A stretch of 40,568 nt of DNA from Hydrogenophilales bacterium 16-64-46 (GTDB lineage: Bacteria > Pseudomonadota > Gammaproteobacteria > Burkholderiales > Thiobacillaceae), in NCBI GenBank assembly GCA_002281775.1, contig NCGY01000014.1, positions 1-40,568 of the forward strand. The letters are read 5' to 3'. Shown here in pieces: positions 18,236 through 27,160 of this stretch (its first letter is position 1; each line of letters opens with the position of its first letter). The notes beneath the pieces were generated by a model. The model was not told the DNA's origin and did not search any database. It saw only the letters and a program-made list of their open reading frames with translations. The position numbers and the translations under genes are program-made.

Positions 18236-18278
18236 AATGTGGCGCCCACCCGGTAACGGGTCGGCGCCACATTTTTTT
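18236..18278 (+). terminator. Strong rho-independent terminator after acnA
   Basis: An 11-bp outer stem (18236-18246 with 18263-18273) encloses an inner ACCCG-GTAA-CGGGT hairpin and is followed by seven Ts (18272-18278). Confidence 0.93.
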
Positions 18279-18388
18279 CACCCAATCCATTAAAAAAGAT
18301 ATACAACTCTTGATTTAGATTTTATGCTCTATTAGCATTTGCTTATGCCTTTCAACAACCGGTCGAACCGGATCTCCAGGAGCCCCTC

Positions 18389-18763
18389 ATGAATGCACCA
18401 CTGTCCACCGTAGCGCTGTCTGCCCTTGCCCTCGTCGCCCTGTCCGGCTGCAGCGGCGAGCCCAGCCTCACCTATCAGGGCAACATCAAGCCGCTGCTCG
18501 ACGCCAAGTGCGTGTCGTGCCACGTGCCGGGCGGCCCCGGTTACGAAAAATCCGGCCTGCGTCTCGACAGCTACGACGCCATGATGAAGGGCACCCGGTT
18601 CGGCCCGGTGGTAGTGGCGGGCTCCAGCGTATCCAGCACGCTCTACCGCCTGGTGTCGGGCCAGGCCGACCCGTCGATCCGGATGCCGCACGGCCAGGCC
18701 GCGCTGCCCGAGGCGGACGTGAAGCTGATCGCCGACTGGATCGATCAGGGTGCCAAGTACTGA
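18389..18763 (+). CDS. Monohaem c-type cytochrome lipoprotein
   Basis: 124 aa; ATG 18389 follows AGGAGCCCCTC. The N terminus is a lipoprotein signal with lipobox LSGC (Cys near residue 21), so the protein is anchored on the periplasmic side of a membrane. One haem-binding CVSCH lies near residue 48, and the domain (IKPLLDAKCVSCH ... SGLRLDSYDAMMKG ... LPEADVKLIADWIDQGAKY) resembles the planctomycete-type cytochrome c domain. It probably passes electrons to the membrane cytochrome encoded 40 bp downstream. The preceding 100 bp is AT-rich and must hold the promoter. Confidence 0.82.
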   Translation: MNAPLSTVALSALALVALSGCSGEPSLTYQGNIKPLLDAKCVSCHVPGGPGYEKSGLRLDSYDAMMKGTRFGPVVVAGSSVSSTLYRLVSGQADPSIRMPHGQAALPEADVKLIADWIDQGAKY

Positions 18764-18803
18764 AGTTCTGCCAGCAGACCTAACCCAAGACGGAAAAACC
18801 CGC

Positions 18804-19598
18804 ATGAGCAACCGCCACTTCTACCATTTCAGCGCCCTGCCGATGTCGATGCGCATGGTCTACACCATGACACTGCTGGTGCTCGGCACCGGCTACCTCT
18901 TCGCGATGCTGCAGGTGTTCTTCAGCCACGCCGGGCTGGATGGCGACCCCAGCATGGTGTCCGCCAAGGATATCCGCACCGCGTATCATGGTAGCGAAAG
19001 CGACACACGCCTGGAAACGGCACTGAAAGGTCCCATGGCCGACATGTTGCCGCCGGAGGAGCGCAAGGTGATCTTTTCGTGGGTGAAGGACGGCTCGAAA
19101 CAGGCGGGCTACGAGGAAAAGGTCAAACCCATTGTCGAATCGCGCTGCCTGGCCTGCCACGACGGCAGCAACCCGCACCTGCCCAAACTCACGTCGTACG
19201 AAGAACTCGGCAAGCTCACGCAGAAGGACGAAGGCGCAACGATCCCGACCTTGGTGCGCGTCTCGCACATCCACCTGTTCGGCATCACATTCATATTCTT
19301 CATCGTCAGCAGCATCTTTGCCCACGCCTACCTGAAGCCGCTGTGGCTGAAATGCGTGGTGATCGTGCTGCCTTTCCTCACCATCCTCACCGACATCTTC
19401 TCGTGGTATCTCACCAAGATGTTTCCGGGTTTTGCCTGGTTCATCATCATCAGCGGCGTGCTGATGGGGTTCTCGTTCACGGTACAGTGGGTCGTATCGA
19501 TGTGGCAGATGTGGTTCTACACCCTGCCCGACGACATCCAGGAATGCGGCGGCGCGCTGCCGGTCATGCGGCGCAAGCTCAACACCGATGACGTGTAA
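18804..19598 (+). CDS. Membrane protein with periplasmic cytochrome c domain
   Basis: 264 aa from ATG 18804. One N-terminal membrane helix (about 15-38) precedes a periplasmic stretch with a haem-binding CLACH motif near residue 115. Three or four membrane helices follow (about 150-245). The first contains SHIHLFG and FAHAY, with His residues that could bind b haem. I do not recognise a characterised family; a quinol- or cytochrome-linked redox protein is the best reading. It forms a two-gene unit with the lipoprotein cytochrome and is convergent with the sigma-54 activator gene, whose stop lies 6 bp away. Confidence 0.72.
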   Translation: MSNRHFYHFSALPMSMRMVYTMTLLVLGTGYLFAMLQVFFSHAGLDGDPSMVSAKDIRTAYHGSESDTRLETALKGPMADMLPPEERKVIFSWVKDGSKQAGYEEKVKPIVESRCLACHDGSNPHLPKLTSYEELGKLTQKDEGATIPTLVRVSHIHLFGITFIFFIVSSIFAHAYLKPLWLKCVVIVLPFLTILTDIFSWYLTKMFPGFAWFIIISGVLMGFSFTVQWVVSMWQMWFYTLPDDIQECGGALPVMRRKLNTDDV

Positions 19599-19603
19599 GC
19601 GGT

Positions 19604-20905
19604 TCAGGCCAGCTTACGGTAGAGCGTGCGTTCGCTGATGCCGAGCTGCCGCGCCAGCGCCTTGCGGTCACCGCCCAGGCGGCCCAGCGCCCATTGCAGG
19701 TAACGCCGCTCCGCCACGTCGAGCGACACCACGCCGTCCACCGTGGCCGCCAGTTCGGCGCGTTCGCGACCGGCCACCTCGCGCGGCAGGTGTTCGGGCA
19801 GCAGGGTGTCGCCGTCTGCCATCAGCGTGGCGCGCTCGAGGATGTTGCGCAGTTCGCGGATATTGCCGGGGAAATCATGCGCCCGCAGCAGGGCACGGGT
19901 GGATGCAGCCAGCGTATAGGCGCGCCCGGGTGCCAGCCGCGTCAGCAGGGTGTCGGCGAGCAGGTCGATGTCTTCCTGACGATCGCGCAGCGCCGGCAGT
20001 TCGATGGGAAACACGCTCAGCCGATAGTAGAGGTCACGACGGAATTCACCGGTTTCGACCATGGCCTTGAGGTCGCGGTGGGTAGCGGCCACGAGACGGA
20101 AATCCGCGCGCAGGGTGTCGACCCCGCCCACCCGGCGGAAGGTACCCGACTCCAGCAGGCGCAGGAGCTTCACCTGGAGCGACAGCGGAATGTCGCCCAC
20201 TTCGTCAAGAAACAGCGTGCCGCCGGAAGCCGCTTCAACCAGACCGATCTTGCGCTGGTTAGCCCCGGTGAATGCGCCTTTTTCGTGGCCGAAAAGCTCG
20301 CTCTCGAACAGGGTTTCGGTGAGCCCGGAACATTCCACCACCACAAAGGGCGAACGCTCGCGGCCGCTATGCTGGTGGATGGCCTGCGCCACCAGTTCCT
20401 TGCCGGTGCCCGACTCGCCCAGCAGCAGGGCGGTGGTCGGCGCGGGGGCCACCCGCCGCACCAGTTCGAGCATGTGGTTGAAGGCGGGCGACTTGCCAAC
20501 CAGCCCGCGTTCGGCGGGCAGGCTGCTGGCCTCGCGCACCATGCTCATGCGCTCGACGAAATATTCGATGCTGCCGCTGGCCCCCACGATCGGGGTCAGT
20601 TCGACGTCGACATGCTCCTCGCCGCGCGGCGTATGATGCAGATGCAGTACGCGAGCGGGTTCACCGTTGGCACGACTGGCGGCCATCGGGCAGGCTTCAC
20701 CGCATTCGTCGCAGGGCCGGGCGTAATCGTGCGAGACGGCATAGCAGAACTGGCCGACCACATCGCGGCCGCCGGAATAGATGCGACGATATGCCGCATT
20801 GGACGCCAGAATCCGGTAATCCGCAGCCACTACAATCTGGGGGTCCGGATGGGTTTCAAGGAAGCAGATGAGCTCGTTGGTGGGAGACACGGCTTGGCAC
20901 CCCAT
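19604..20905 (-). CDS. Sigma-54-dependent activator with Cys-bearing PAS domain
   Basis: 433 aa. The PAS domain (about residues 10-115) holds Cys54, Cys65, Cys68 and Cys72 (C-x10-C-x2-C-x3-C), a possible metal, Fe-S or redox site. The AAA+ domain has Walker A GESGTGKE (163-170), the sigma-54 contact loop GAFTGAN (210-216) and [14 protein letters not shown] Fis-type HTH ends the protein ([20 protein letters not shown]). It has no receiver domain, so the PAS probably senses directly. It is divergent from the cyd operon, whose promoter is of sigma-54 type, and so is the likely activator of cyd. Confidence 0.93.
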   Translation of the reverse strand: MGCQAVSPTNELICFLETHPDPQIVVAADYRILASNAAYRRIYSGGRDVVGQFCYAVSHDYARPCDECGEACPMAASRANGEPARVLHLHHTPRGEEHVDVELTPIVGASGSIEYFVERMSMVREASSLPAERGLVGKSPAFNHMLELVRRVAPAPTTALLLGESGTGKELVAQAIHQHSGRERSPFVVVECSGLTETLFESELFGHEKGAFTGANQRKIGLVEAASGGTLFLDEVGDIPLSLQVKLLRLLESGTFRRVGGVDTLRADFRLVAATHRDLKAMVETGEFRRDLYYRLSVFPIELPALRDRQEDIDLLADTLLTRLAPGRAYTLAASTRALLRAHDFPGNIRELRNILERATLMADGDTLLPEHLPREVAGRERAELAATVDGVVSLDVAERRYLQWALGRLGGDRKALARQLGISERTLYRKLA

Positions 20906-20944
20906 GACAGAATCGTCAGACAGTTTGAAGCAGCCTCGCCATAT

Positions 20945-20965
20945 TTGTCACGCCCAACAGGACAA
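20945..20965. promoter_or_regulatory. Candidate activator binding site (UAS)
   Basis: Inverted repeat TTGTC-N11-GACAA, centred about 80 bp upstream of the -24 element of the cyd promoter and 40 bp from the activator start. The spacing is usual for a sigma-54 enhancer. It is only one dyad, so the assignment is tentative. Confidence 0.4.
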
Positions 20966-21034
20966 TCTGCCGCCTCGACACACCCAAGCCCATGAATAGA
21001 CAAAGAATATTTTTGCCCTTCTATCGTGCATACC

Positions 21035-21050
21035 TGGCACGCAGCTTGCA
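21035..21050 (+). promoter_or_regulatory. Sigma-54 promoter of the cyd operon
   Basis: TGGCACGCAGCTTGCA matches the sigma-54 consensus (TGGCACG-N4-TTGCA) at every fixed position, with GG and GC correctly spaced. The predicted start of transcription is about 21061, almost at the cydP start codon. Confidence 0.9.
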
Positions 21051-21067
21051 AACATCAGGATATGCTG

Positions 21068-21277
21068 ATGAAACTTGACCTCCCTGACTGCCTGCGACAC
21101 CGACTGGTGCGTGACATTGCCCTCACCCTTGTCATCAAGCTGGTCGTGATCATCGGCCTGTACCAGGCGTTCTTCGCCGACCACGGCGTGCCCGTGGATG
21201 CCGATACGCTGGCCGACCACATCAGCAACCCACAACAATCCACACGCACTGCCCCCGGAGCGCCCCATGATTACTGA
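21068..21277 (+). CDS. cydP: CydP-like small subunit of cytochrome bd oxidase
   Basis: 69 aa from ATG 21068, with AGGA 7 nt upstream; ATG 21062 in the same frame is an alternative. A basic N terminus is followed by one membrane helix ([26 protein letters not shown], about residues 15-40), the pattern of the putative small subunit CydP found before cydA in many beta- and gammaproteobacteria. It overlaps cydA by 11 bp. It is thought to assist the bd oxidase in the inner membrane. Confidence 0.75.
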   Translation: MKLDLPDCLRHRLVRDIALTLVIKLVVIIGLYQAFFADHGVPVDADTLADHISNPQQSTRTAPGAPHDY

Positions 21278-22853
21278 AGAACTCGTCGATCTCTCGCGGT
21301 TGCAGTTCGCCGTGACCGCGCTGTACCACTTCCTGTTCGTGCCGCTGACCATCGGTCTCGCGGTGATGCTGGTGGTGATGGAGCTCACCTACGTCATCAC
21401 CAACCGTCCGGTCTACAAGGACATGGTGCGGTTCTGGGGCAAGCTCTTCGGGATCAACTTCGCGCTCGGGGTGACGACCGGGATCACGATGGAATTCCAG
21501 TTCGGCACCAACTGGGCGTATTACTCGCACTACGTCGGCGACATTTTCGGCGCGCCGCTCGCCATCGAAGGGCTGATGGCGTTCTTTCTCGAATCGACCT
21601 TCATCGGCCTGTTTTTCTTCGGCTGGGACCGGCTGAACAAATGGCAGCATTTCATGGTGACGGTGCTGATGGCGCTCGGCTCCAACCTCTCGGCGCTGTG
21701 GATCCTGATCGCCAACGGCTGGATGCAGAACCCGGTCGGCTCAGAATTCTCTTTCATCACCATGCGCATGGAGATGACCGATTTCTGGGCGGTGGTGTTC
21801 AACCCGGTCGCGCAGGCGAAGTTCGTCCACACCGTGAGCGCGGGCTACGTCACCGCCTCCTTGTTCGTGCTCGGGATTTCGAGTTACTACCTCTTGAAAG
21901 GCCGCGATCTGGAATTCGCGCGGCGCTCGTTCCGCGTCGCGGCGGGCTTCGGCTTTGCCTCGGTGCTGTCGGTAATCGTGCTCGGCGACGAATCCGGCTA
22001 CACCGTCGGCGAGGCGCAGCAGACCAAGATGGCGGCCATTGAAGCGATGTGGGAAACCGAGCCCGCGCCGGCGTCGTTCACCGTGTTCGCGATTCCCAAC
22101 GAAGCCGAAATGCGCAACGATTACGCGCTGCACATCCCCTATGTGATGGGGCTGATCGGCACGCGCTCGCTCACCAAGGAGTTGCCCGGCATCAAGGAAA
22201 TCAAGGCCAAGAATCACGAGCGGATTCTGTCCGGCATCCATGCCGTGACTGCGCTCGAAGCCTTGCGTAAAAACCGCGACGACGCGGCGGCACTGGCGCT
22301 GTTCGAACAACACAAGGCCGACCTCGGCTTTGGCCTCTTGCTCAAAAAATACACGGTCGATGTCTCGCAAGCGACGCCCGCGATGATCCAGCAGGCGGTC
22401 GACGACACGATTCCGGACGTCACCCCGCTGTTCTGGAGCTTCCGCATCATGGTCGCGCTGGGCTTTGCCTTCCTTGCGCTGTTCTCGCTCGCGCTGTTCT
22501 ATTCGATCAAGGGCAATTTCATCGAGAAGAAATGGCTCTTGCGCTGGGCGCTGTGGTTCATCCCGCTGCCGTGGGTCGCGGCCGAGCTCGGCTGGGTGGT
22601 CGCGGAATACGGCCGCCAGCCGTGGACGATCTACGGCGTGCTGCCGACGCATCTGTCGGTGTCCAACTTGAGCGTCGGCAACGTCTACGCCTCGCTCGCG
22701 GGCTTCGTCATCTTCTACACCGTACTGCTGGTGATCGAGGTGTATCTGATGCAGAAGTACGCGCGTCTGGGGCCTGCGAGCCTCGGTACCGGCCGCTATT
22801 TTGGTGAAACCCGGCACGGCGAAACTGCTGCTGTGAAACCCGCGCACGCTTAA
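21267..22853 (+). CDS. cydA: Cytochrome bd ubiquinol oxidase subunit I
   Basis: 528 aa from ATG 21267 (GGAG upstream). It contains the haem ligands His21 (LYHFLF) and His188 (KFVHTV), the proton-channel glutamates Glu101 and Glu109 ([11 protein letters not shown]), and a long Q loop ([16 protein letters not shown] ... [10 protein letters not shown]) of the E. coli-like L type. It oxidises quinol and reduces O2 with haems b558, b595 and d. It is first of the core operon and overlaps cydP. The long Q loop and the CydX partner place it with true bd oxidases rather than CioA types. Confidence 0.97.
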   Translation: MITEELVDLSRLQFAVTALYHFLFVPLTIGLAVMLVVMELTYVITNRPVYKDMVRFWGKLFGINFALGVTTGITMEFQFGTNWAYYSHYVGDIFGAPLAIEGLMAFFLESTFIGLFFFGWDRLNKWQHFMVTVLMALGSNLSALWILIANGWMQNPVGSEFSFITMRMEMTDFWAVVFNPVAQAKFVHTVSAGYVTASLFVLGISSYYLLKGRDLEFARRSFRVAAGFGFASVLSVIVLGDESGYTVGEAQQTKMAAIEAMWETEPAPASFTVFAIPNEAEMRNDYALHIPYVMGLIGTRSLTKELPGIKEIKAKNHERILSGIHAVTALEALRKNRDDAAALALFEQHKADLGFGLLLKKYTVDVSQATPAMIQQAVDDTIPDVTPLFWSFRIMVALGFAFLALFSLALFYSIKGNFIEKKWLLRWALWFIPLPWVAAELGWVVAEYGRQPWTIYGVLPTHLSVSNLSVGNVYASLAGFVIFYTVLLVIEVYLMQKYARLGPASLGTGRYFGETRHGETAAVKPAHA

Positions 22854-22866
22854 AGGAACCCACAGC

Positions 22867-24003
22867 ATGGACTACGAAACTCTCAAACTCGTCTGGTGGC
22901 TCTTGGTCGGCGCGCTGCTGGTCGGCTTCGCCATCATGGATGGCCACGACATGGGCGTCGGCACGCTCCTGCCCTTCGTCGCCAAAACCGACCTCGAACG
23001 TCGCGTGCTGCTGAACACCGTCGCGCCGCATTGGGAAGGAAACCAGGTCTGGTTCGTCACCGCAGGCGGCGCGATCTTCGCCGCGTGGCCGCTGGTCTAC
23101 GCCACCGCGTTCTCGGGCTTTTACTGGGCGATGATGGCCGCGCTGTGGGCGTTGTTCTTCCGCCCGGTCGGCTTCACCTACCGCTCCAAAGTCCACAACC
23201 CGACCTGGCGCAGCGCCTGGGACTGGGGCTTGTTCATCGGCGGTGCGGTGCCGCCGGTGATCTTCGGTGTGGCGTTCGGCAATTTGTTATTGGGCGTGCC
23301 GTTCTCGTTCAATGATTACCTGATGTCCACCTACACCGGCAGTTTCTGGGATCTGCTCAACCCCTTCAGCCTGCTCGTCGGCGTGGTGAGCCTGGCGATG
23401 ATCACGACGCAAGGCGCGAACTACCTGATGATGCGCACCGAAGGCGACATCTACCGCCGCGTGCGCAACGCGAGCGCGCTCGCCAGCGTGGTGACGCTGG
23501 CGGGCTTTGCGGCGGCAGGCGTGTGGGTCGCAACCGCCATCCCCGGCTATCTCATCACCAGCGCGATCGACGCCAACGCCTTGCCCGACCCGCTCGCCAA
23601 GACCGTCGTCGTGCAGGCAGGCGCATGGATGGCAAACTACGAACGCTGGCCGTTGACCATCGCAGTACCGGCTCTGGCGTTTGCAGGGCTGCTCGCGAGC
23701 CTGCTGTTTTCGCGCATGAAGCAGGCCGGGCTCGCGTTCTGGTCGTCGTCGGTCGCGTCGGCCGGCATCATCGGCACGGCTGGCGTGTCGCTCTTCCCCT
23801 TCATCATGCCGTCGTCGACCGACCCGCGCTCCAGCCTCACCGTCTACGACGCGGTGTCGTCGCATTTCACCCTCGGGCTGATGCTCGCCGCGACCGTGAT
23901 CTTCCTGCCGCTTATCGTCGTCTACACCTCGTGGTGCTACAAGGTGATGTGGGGCAAGGTGACGACCGAATTCGTCGCCGCCAACGACAAATCCGTTTAC
24001 TGA
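22867..24003 (+). CDS. cydB: Cytochrome bd ubiquinol oxidase subunit II
   Basis: 378 aa, the normal length of CydB. Eight to nine membrane helices are apparent. Family signatures include FAIMDGHDMGVGTLLPFVAK near the N terminus, PHWEGNQVWFVTAGGAIFAAWP and GFYWAMMAALWALFFRPVGF. It forms the heterodimer with CydA in the inner membrane. It starts 13 bp after cydA with AAAGGAACCC upstream. Confidence 0.97.
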   Translation: MDYETLKLVWWLLVGALLVGFAIMDGHDMGVGTLLPFVAKTDLERRVLLNTVAPHWEGNQVWFVTAGGAIFAAWPLVYATAFSGFYWAMMAALWALFFRPVGFTYRSKVHNPTWRSAWDWGLFIGGAVPPVIFGVAFGNLLLGVPFSFNDYLMSTYTGSFWDLLNPFSLLVGVVSLAMITTQGANYLMMRTEGDIYRRVRNASALASVVTLAGFAAAGVWVATAIPGYLITSAIDANALPDPLAKTVVVQAGAWMANYERWPLTIAVPALAFAGLLASLLFSRMKQAGLAFWSSSVASAGIIGTAGVSLFPFIMPSSTDPRSSLTVYDAVSSHFTLGLMLAATVIFLPLIVVYTSWCYKVMWGKVTTEFVAANDKSVY

Positions 24004-24012
24004 GGCCCCGAC

Positions 24013-24426
24013 ATGTTCAACGCCTGCCATTTTGCCCTGCCCCTGATGCTGTGCCTGCCCAGCGCCGGTGCCGCCACGCTGACCGTATCGATTGACGGTG
24101 TGCAGCCCGCTGCCGGGCCACTCGTGGTGCTGGTATTCGACCGCGCCGAAGGCTTTCCAAAGGAAGCCCGCGCCAGCAGCAGGCATCTGCTTCAGACCGG
24201 CCAGACCACCCTGGCGCTCGACAACCTGAAACCCGGCCCCGTCGCAGTCTTGGCCTACCACGACGAAAACGCCAACGGCGAGCTCGACCGCTTCCTCGGC
24301 ATGATCCCCAAAGAAGGCTGGGGGCTGTCGAACAACCCCACGGTCACAGGCAAGCCCGCGTTCAAGGATGCCGCCATCGCGCTGCCCGAAGCCGGCACGC
24401 GTACCACCATCAAACTCAAGTACTGA
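24013..24426 (+). CDS. DUF2141 exported protein
   Basis: 137 aa with a Sec signal peptide (MFNACHFALPLMLCLPSAGA). The mature part has the DUF2141 pattern: LVVLVFDRAEGFPKEA, a central LKPGPVAVLAYHDENANGELDRFLGMIPKEGWGLSNNP and a beta-rich end. The DENANGELD stretch looks like a calcium-binding loop. The biochemical role is unknown. Finding it between cydB and cydX is unusual; it follows cydB by 9 bp and so belongs to the operon. Confidence 0.82.
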   Translation: MFNACHFALPLMLCLPSAGAATLTVSIDGVQPAAGPLVVLVFDRAEGFPKEARASSRHLLQTGQTTLALDNLKPGPVAVLAYHDENANGELDRFLGMIPKEGWGLSNNPTVTGKPAFKDAAIALPEAGTRTTIKLKY

Positions 24427-24436
24427 AAGGAAAACC

Positions 24437-24568
24437 ATGTGGTATTTCGCCTGGATACTCGGTGTCACGATGGCCGTCCTGCTGGCCTCGATGGCCGCCA
24501 TGATGTGCGACGCCAGAGAGTGCGCCATCGAGGACAACAACAAGCGCGGCACCTCGCCGAACGCCTGA
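24437..24568 (+). CDS. cydX: CydX small subunit of cytochrome bd
   Basis: 43 aa; AAAGGAAAACC lies before ATG 24437. It begins MWYFAWILGV, the near-invariant start of CydX/YbgT, with one membrane helix and a short polar tail (ECAIEDNNKRGTS). CydX stabilises the haem d site of CydAB. It is displaced from cydB by the DUF2141 gene. Confidence 0.93.
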   Translation: MWYFAWILGVTMAVLLASMAAMMCDARECAIEDNNKRGTSPNA

Positions 24569-24604
24569 TCACCCAAGCTATTTTTCTGTCTGGAGACCCC
24601 CACC

Positions 24605-25102
24605 GTGTCGTTCCGTCTTGCCTTGCCCGCCCTGTTGCTCGCCCTGTGTGCCACGCCAACCCTTGCTGCTGACCCCACCCCACTTAACCCGCGCGCCATC
24701 GTCAGCGAAAACTTCAGCCCCGCATCGTTTGCCGATACCGTCAGCGCGCTCAAAACGCAGCTCGTAGCTGACGGCTGGACTCACTTGGCCGAGATCGACC
24801 TCGGTAGTCGACTGGCGAAGAAGAACGTCAAGCTGCCCGGTGGGCTCGTGATCCTCGAATTCGCCAGCGGCGGTGCAACCGTGCCGCTGCTCAAGAACGA
24901 AGCCACCCGCTACGTCGCCGGCCTCATGCCGTGCAGCGTCTCGGTGTACGCCATGGACGACGGCCGCGTCGTCGTCTCGCGCATGAACGCGGGTGCCATG
25001 GCCGGCATGCTGGAACCGAAGCTGGGCGAAGTCCTGAAACAGTCCGCCGCGCGCATGGACAGCGGCATCGACGCCGCGCTGGGCAAACTTGCAACCCGCT
25101 GA
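24605..25102 (+). CDS. DUF302 exported protein
   Basis: 165 aa from GTG 24605 (GGAGA upstream). A signal peptide ends near ALCATPTLAA. The mature domain (VSENFSPASFADTVSALKTQLVADGWTHLAEIDLGSRLAKK, then the region around LMPCSVSVYAMDDGRVVVSRMN) is a DUF302 fold, found in many sulfur- and respiration-linked clusters of betaproteobacteria and of unproven function. A Cys in the MPCSV motif is typical. It lies in the cyd operon between cydX and the SQR-like gene. Confidence 0.85.
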   Translation: MSFRLALPALLLALCATPTLAADPTPLNPRAIVSENFSPASFADTVSALKTQLVADGWTHLAEIDLGSRLAKKNVKLPGGLVILEFASGGATVPLLKNEATRYVAGLMPCSVSVYAMDDGRVVVSRMNAGAMAGMLEPKLGEVLKQSAARMDSGIDAALGKLATR

Positions 25103-25112
25103 GTCCACTGCC

Positions 25113-26261
25113 GTGAGCACACCGCACATCGTCATCATCGGGGCCGGCTTTGCTGCGCTCACCGCTGTCCGCACCCTGCGGAAACGCGATGCGCAGGTGT
25201 GTATCACCCTGGTCGCCCCGCAGGCCGAACTGGTGTATTACCCCAGCCTGATCTGGATGCCCGCGGGCCTGCGCCAGCGCCGCGACCTGCACATCGACCT
25301 GACCGGCTTTCTCGCCGAACAGCGTGTCACGTTTCACGCGGGCCGGGTCACCGGACTCGCCGATGGCGGACGCACCGTGCTCACCGACACCGGCACGCTG
25401 AGCAACGACGCCCTGCTGATTGCCAGCGGCGGGCGTTTCCTCAAGAGCCTGCCCGGCATCGAGCACGCCCTGACAATCTGCGAAGGCACGACAGCCGCCG
25501 AAACCATCCGCGACCGCCTGGCCGGGCTTGCCGGTGGCACGATCGCCCTGGGGTTTGGCAGCAATCCCAAAGAACCGGGCGCGATGCGCGGCGGGCCCAT
25601 GTTCGAACTGCTGTTCGGCATCGACACCCTGCTGCGCCAGCAAGGCCGGCGCGATCGTTTCAAGCTGGTGTTCTTCAATCCGGCGAAGGAGCCGGGCAAG
25701 CGTTTGGGCGAAAAGGCGGTGGCGGGTTTGCTGCGCGAGATGAAGAAGCGCGACATCGACACCCGGCTCGGCCACAAACTCACCGGCTTCGACACAGATC
25801 GGGTCAAGACCGAAGGCGGCGATTTCGGGGCCGATCTCACCCTTTTCATGCCGGGCATGACCGGTCCGGCCTGGGCCGATGCAGCCGGCCTGCCCCTGTC
25901 CGCAGGCGGATTTTTCCAGGCCGACGCACACTGTCAGGTTGCCGGTGCGGACAAGGTGTATGTTGCCGGCGATGCGGGCAGTTACCCCGGCCCCGACTGG
26001 TTGCCGAAACAGGCGCACATGGCCGACCTGCAAGCCCGGGCCGCCGCCGAAAACCTGCTCGGCGCACTGGCCGGCCAGCCGCCGGTTGCCCGTTTCAAGC
26101 CCGAACTGGTGTGCATCGTCGACACGCTCGACCGGGGCATCCTGGTCTACCGTGATGAAAAGCGCGCGCTCATCCTGCCGCCCATGCGGCTCCTCCACTG
26201 GGCCAAGCGCTTTTTCGAATGGTATTACCTGCACGCCTACCGCAAGCACGGTGCAGCATGA
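25113..26261 (+). CDS. FAD-dependent oxidoreductase, sulfide:quinone reductase-like
   Basis: 382 aa from GTG 25113; an in-frame TTG at 25089 overlapping the previous gene is possible. The N-terminal FAD motif is HIVIIGAGFAALTAVRTL. A second dinucleotide-type region and the late FAD motif VYVAGDAGSYPGPDWLPKQAHMADLQA follow. The C-terminal amphipathic end, LLHWAKRFFEWYYLHAYRKH, fits monotopic membrane attachment, as in SQR and NDH-2. Several Cys are present, but I cannot assign the three SQR catalytic cysteines with certainty. It would feed quinol to the bd oxidase. It overlaps ybgE by 4 bp. Confidence 0.78.
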   Translation: MSTPHIVIIGAGFAALTAVRTLRKRDAQVCITLVAPQAELVYYPSLIWMPAGLRQRRDLHIDLTGFLAEQRVTFHAGRVTGLADGGRTVLTDTGTLSNDALLIASGGRFLKSLPGIEHALTICEGTTAAETIRDRLAGLAGGTIALGFGSNPKEPGAMRGGPMFELLFGIDTLLRQQGRRDRFKLVFFNPAKEPGKRLGEKAVAGLLREMKKRDIDTRLGHKLTGFDTDRVKTEGGDFGADLTLFMPGMTGPAWADAAGLPLSAGGFFQADAHCQVAGADKVYVAGDAGSYPGPDWLPKQAHMADLQARAAAENLLGALAGQPPVARFKPELVCIVDTLDRGILVYRDEKRALILPPMRLLHWAKRFFEWYYLHAYRKHGAA

Positions 26262-26542
26262 CGGCACTGTTTCAACAGGGCTGGGCGCGAGGCGTCTCGC
26301 TGGCCACGGCGATCACGCTGATGTTGCTCGTCACACTGTTTCCCCTCCCGCTCACGATGGCAGACGGCAGCCCGATCAGCCACAGCGTCCTCATGCTCAT
26401 CATGTGGGGCCTGTCAGCAGGTTTCGTGCATGGCGTCGGCTTCGTTCCGCATAACCGCATCCTGCGCGTATTGCTCGGTGCCGTCGTCGCCTGGGCGCTG
26501 ATGGGCGTCGGGCTGGTTTTCTACCTGCGCTATTTTTTCTGA
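26258..26542 (+). CDS. ybgE: Cyd operon protein YbgE
   Basis: 94 aa; ATG 26258 overlaps the previous stop (ATGA). Three membrane helices are visible, and the family pattern ISHSVLMLIMWGLSAGFVHGVGFVPHNRILRVLLG is clear. YbgE commonly accompanies cydABX; its function is not settled. Confidence 0.88.
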   Translation: MTALFQQGWARGVSLATAITLMLLVTLFPLPLTMADGSPISHSVLMLIMWGLSAGFVHGVGFVPHNRILRVLLGAVVAWALMGVGLVFYLRYFF

Positions 26543-26551
26543 GGTGTTTTC

Positions 26552-26986
26552 ATGCAAGCTGCTGCCCATCCCCACGTTTCCTCCCCCTATGAACGCATCG
26601 GTGGCGATGTCGCCATCCGCAGGCTGGTCGACCGTTTTTACGCACTGATGGACGAACTGCCCGAGGCCTACGCCGCACGCAAGATCCACCCGGCTGATCT
26701 CACCGAATCCGGCAACAAGCTGTTCGATTTTCTTTCCGGCTGGCTCGGCGGGCCGCAGCGCTTCATCGAGAAGCATGGCCACCCCATGCTGCGGCGGCGT
26801 CATTTTCCTTACGCCATCGGTCCCCAGGAACGCGACGAGTGGCTGCTGTGCATGAAGATGGCGCTGGCGGAGACGGTCGCGGACGCCGAGTTGCGTCACG
26901 CCCTGTATGCGCAGTTCGTCCAGCTGGGCGAGCACATGCGCAACCGCGGCGAAAATACCCACGCCTGCGAACACGAAGCCGCCTGA
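26552..26986 (+). CDS. Group II truncated haemoglobin
   Basis: 144 aa. It has the 2-on-2 globin pattern: YERIGGDVAIRRLVDRFY with B10 Tyr30, GGPQRFIEKHGHPMLRRRHFPYAI with proximal His84, and the group II Trp at G8 (Trp97, DEWLLCM). The C-terminal tail is His/Cys-rich (ENTHACEHEAA). It could bind O2 or NO, or protect the oxidase. It follows ybgE by 9 bp in the operon. Confidence 0.92.
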   Translation: MQAAAHPHVSSPYERIGGDVAIRRLVDRFYALMDELPEAYAARKIHPADLTESGNKLFDFLSGWLGGPQRFIEKHGHPMLRRRHFPYAIGPQERDEWLLCMKMALAETVADAELRHALYAQFVQLGEHMRNRGENTHACEHEAA

Positions 26987-27013
26987 CCCGGGTTCACTCA
27001 ACCCCTGCAGCGC

Positions 27014-27042
27014 GCCCGCGCCGGGTCAAGCCCGGCGTGGGC
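27014..27042 (+). repeat. GC-rich hairpin between haemoglobin and rhodanese genes
   Basis: A 12-bp stem with one G-T pair (GCCCGCGCCGGG against CCCGGCGTGGGC) and the loop TCAAG. There is no T tract, so it may reduce read-through or protect the upstream mRNA. The rest of the 174-bp gap shows nothing else. Confidence 0.55.
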
Positions 27043-27160
27043 TGCGGAATGGAACGCGCCCTCCATCGGCGTGTCTCGCCCGGCCGCATCAAAACGACAC
27101 CTTCGCTACTTCACTTTTTTCACGCCCGTCGGGCGCGCCATCCACCTCCGGAGCCAACCC

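Noticed and set aside
18310..18324. FNR-type site upstream of the cytochrome lipoprotein gene
   Set aside because: Only the left half, TTGAT, is present; the right half ATCAA is replaced by ATTTT.
19694..20995. 433-codon plus-strand ORF across the sigma-54 activator
   Set aside because: Shadow frame; the minus strand encodes a complete PAS-AAA+-Fis protein.
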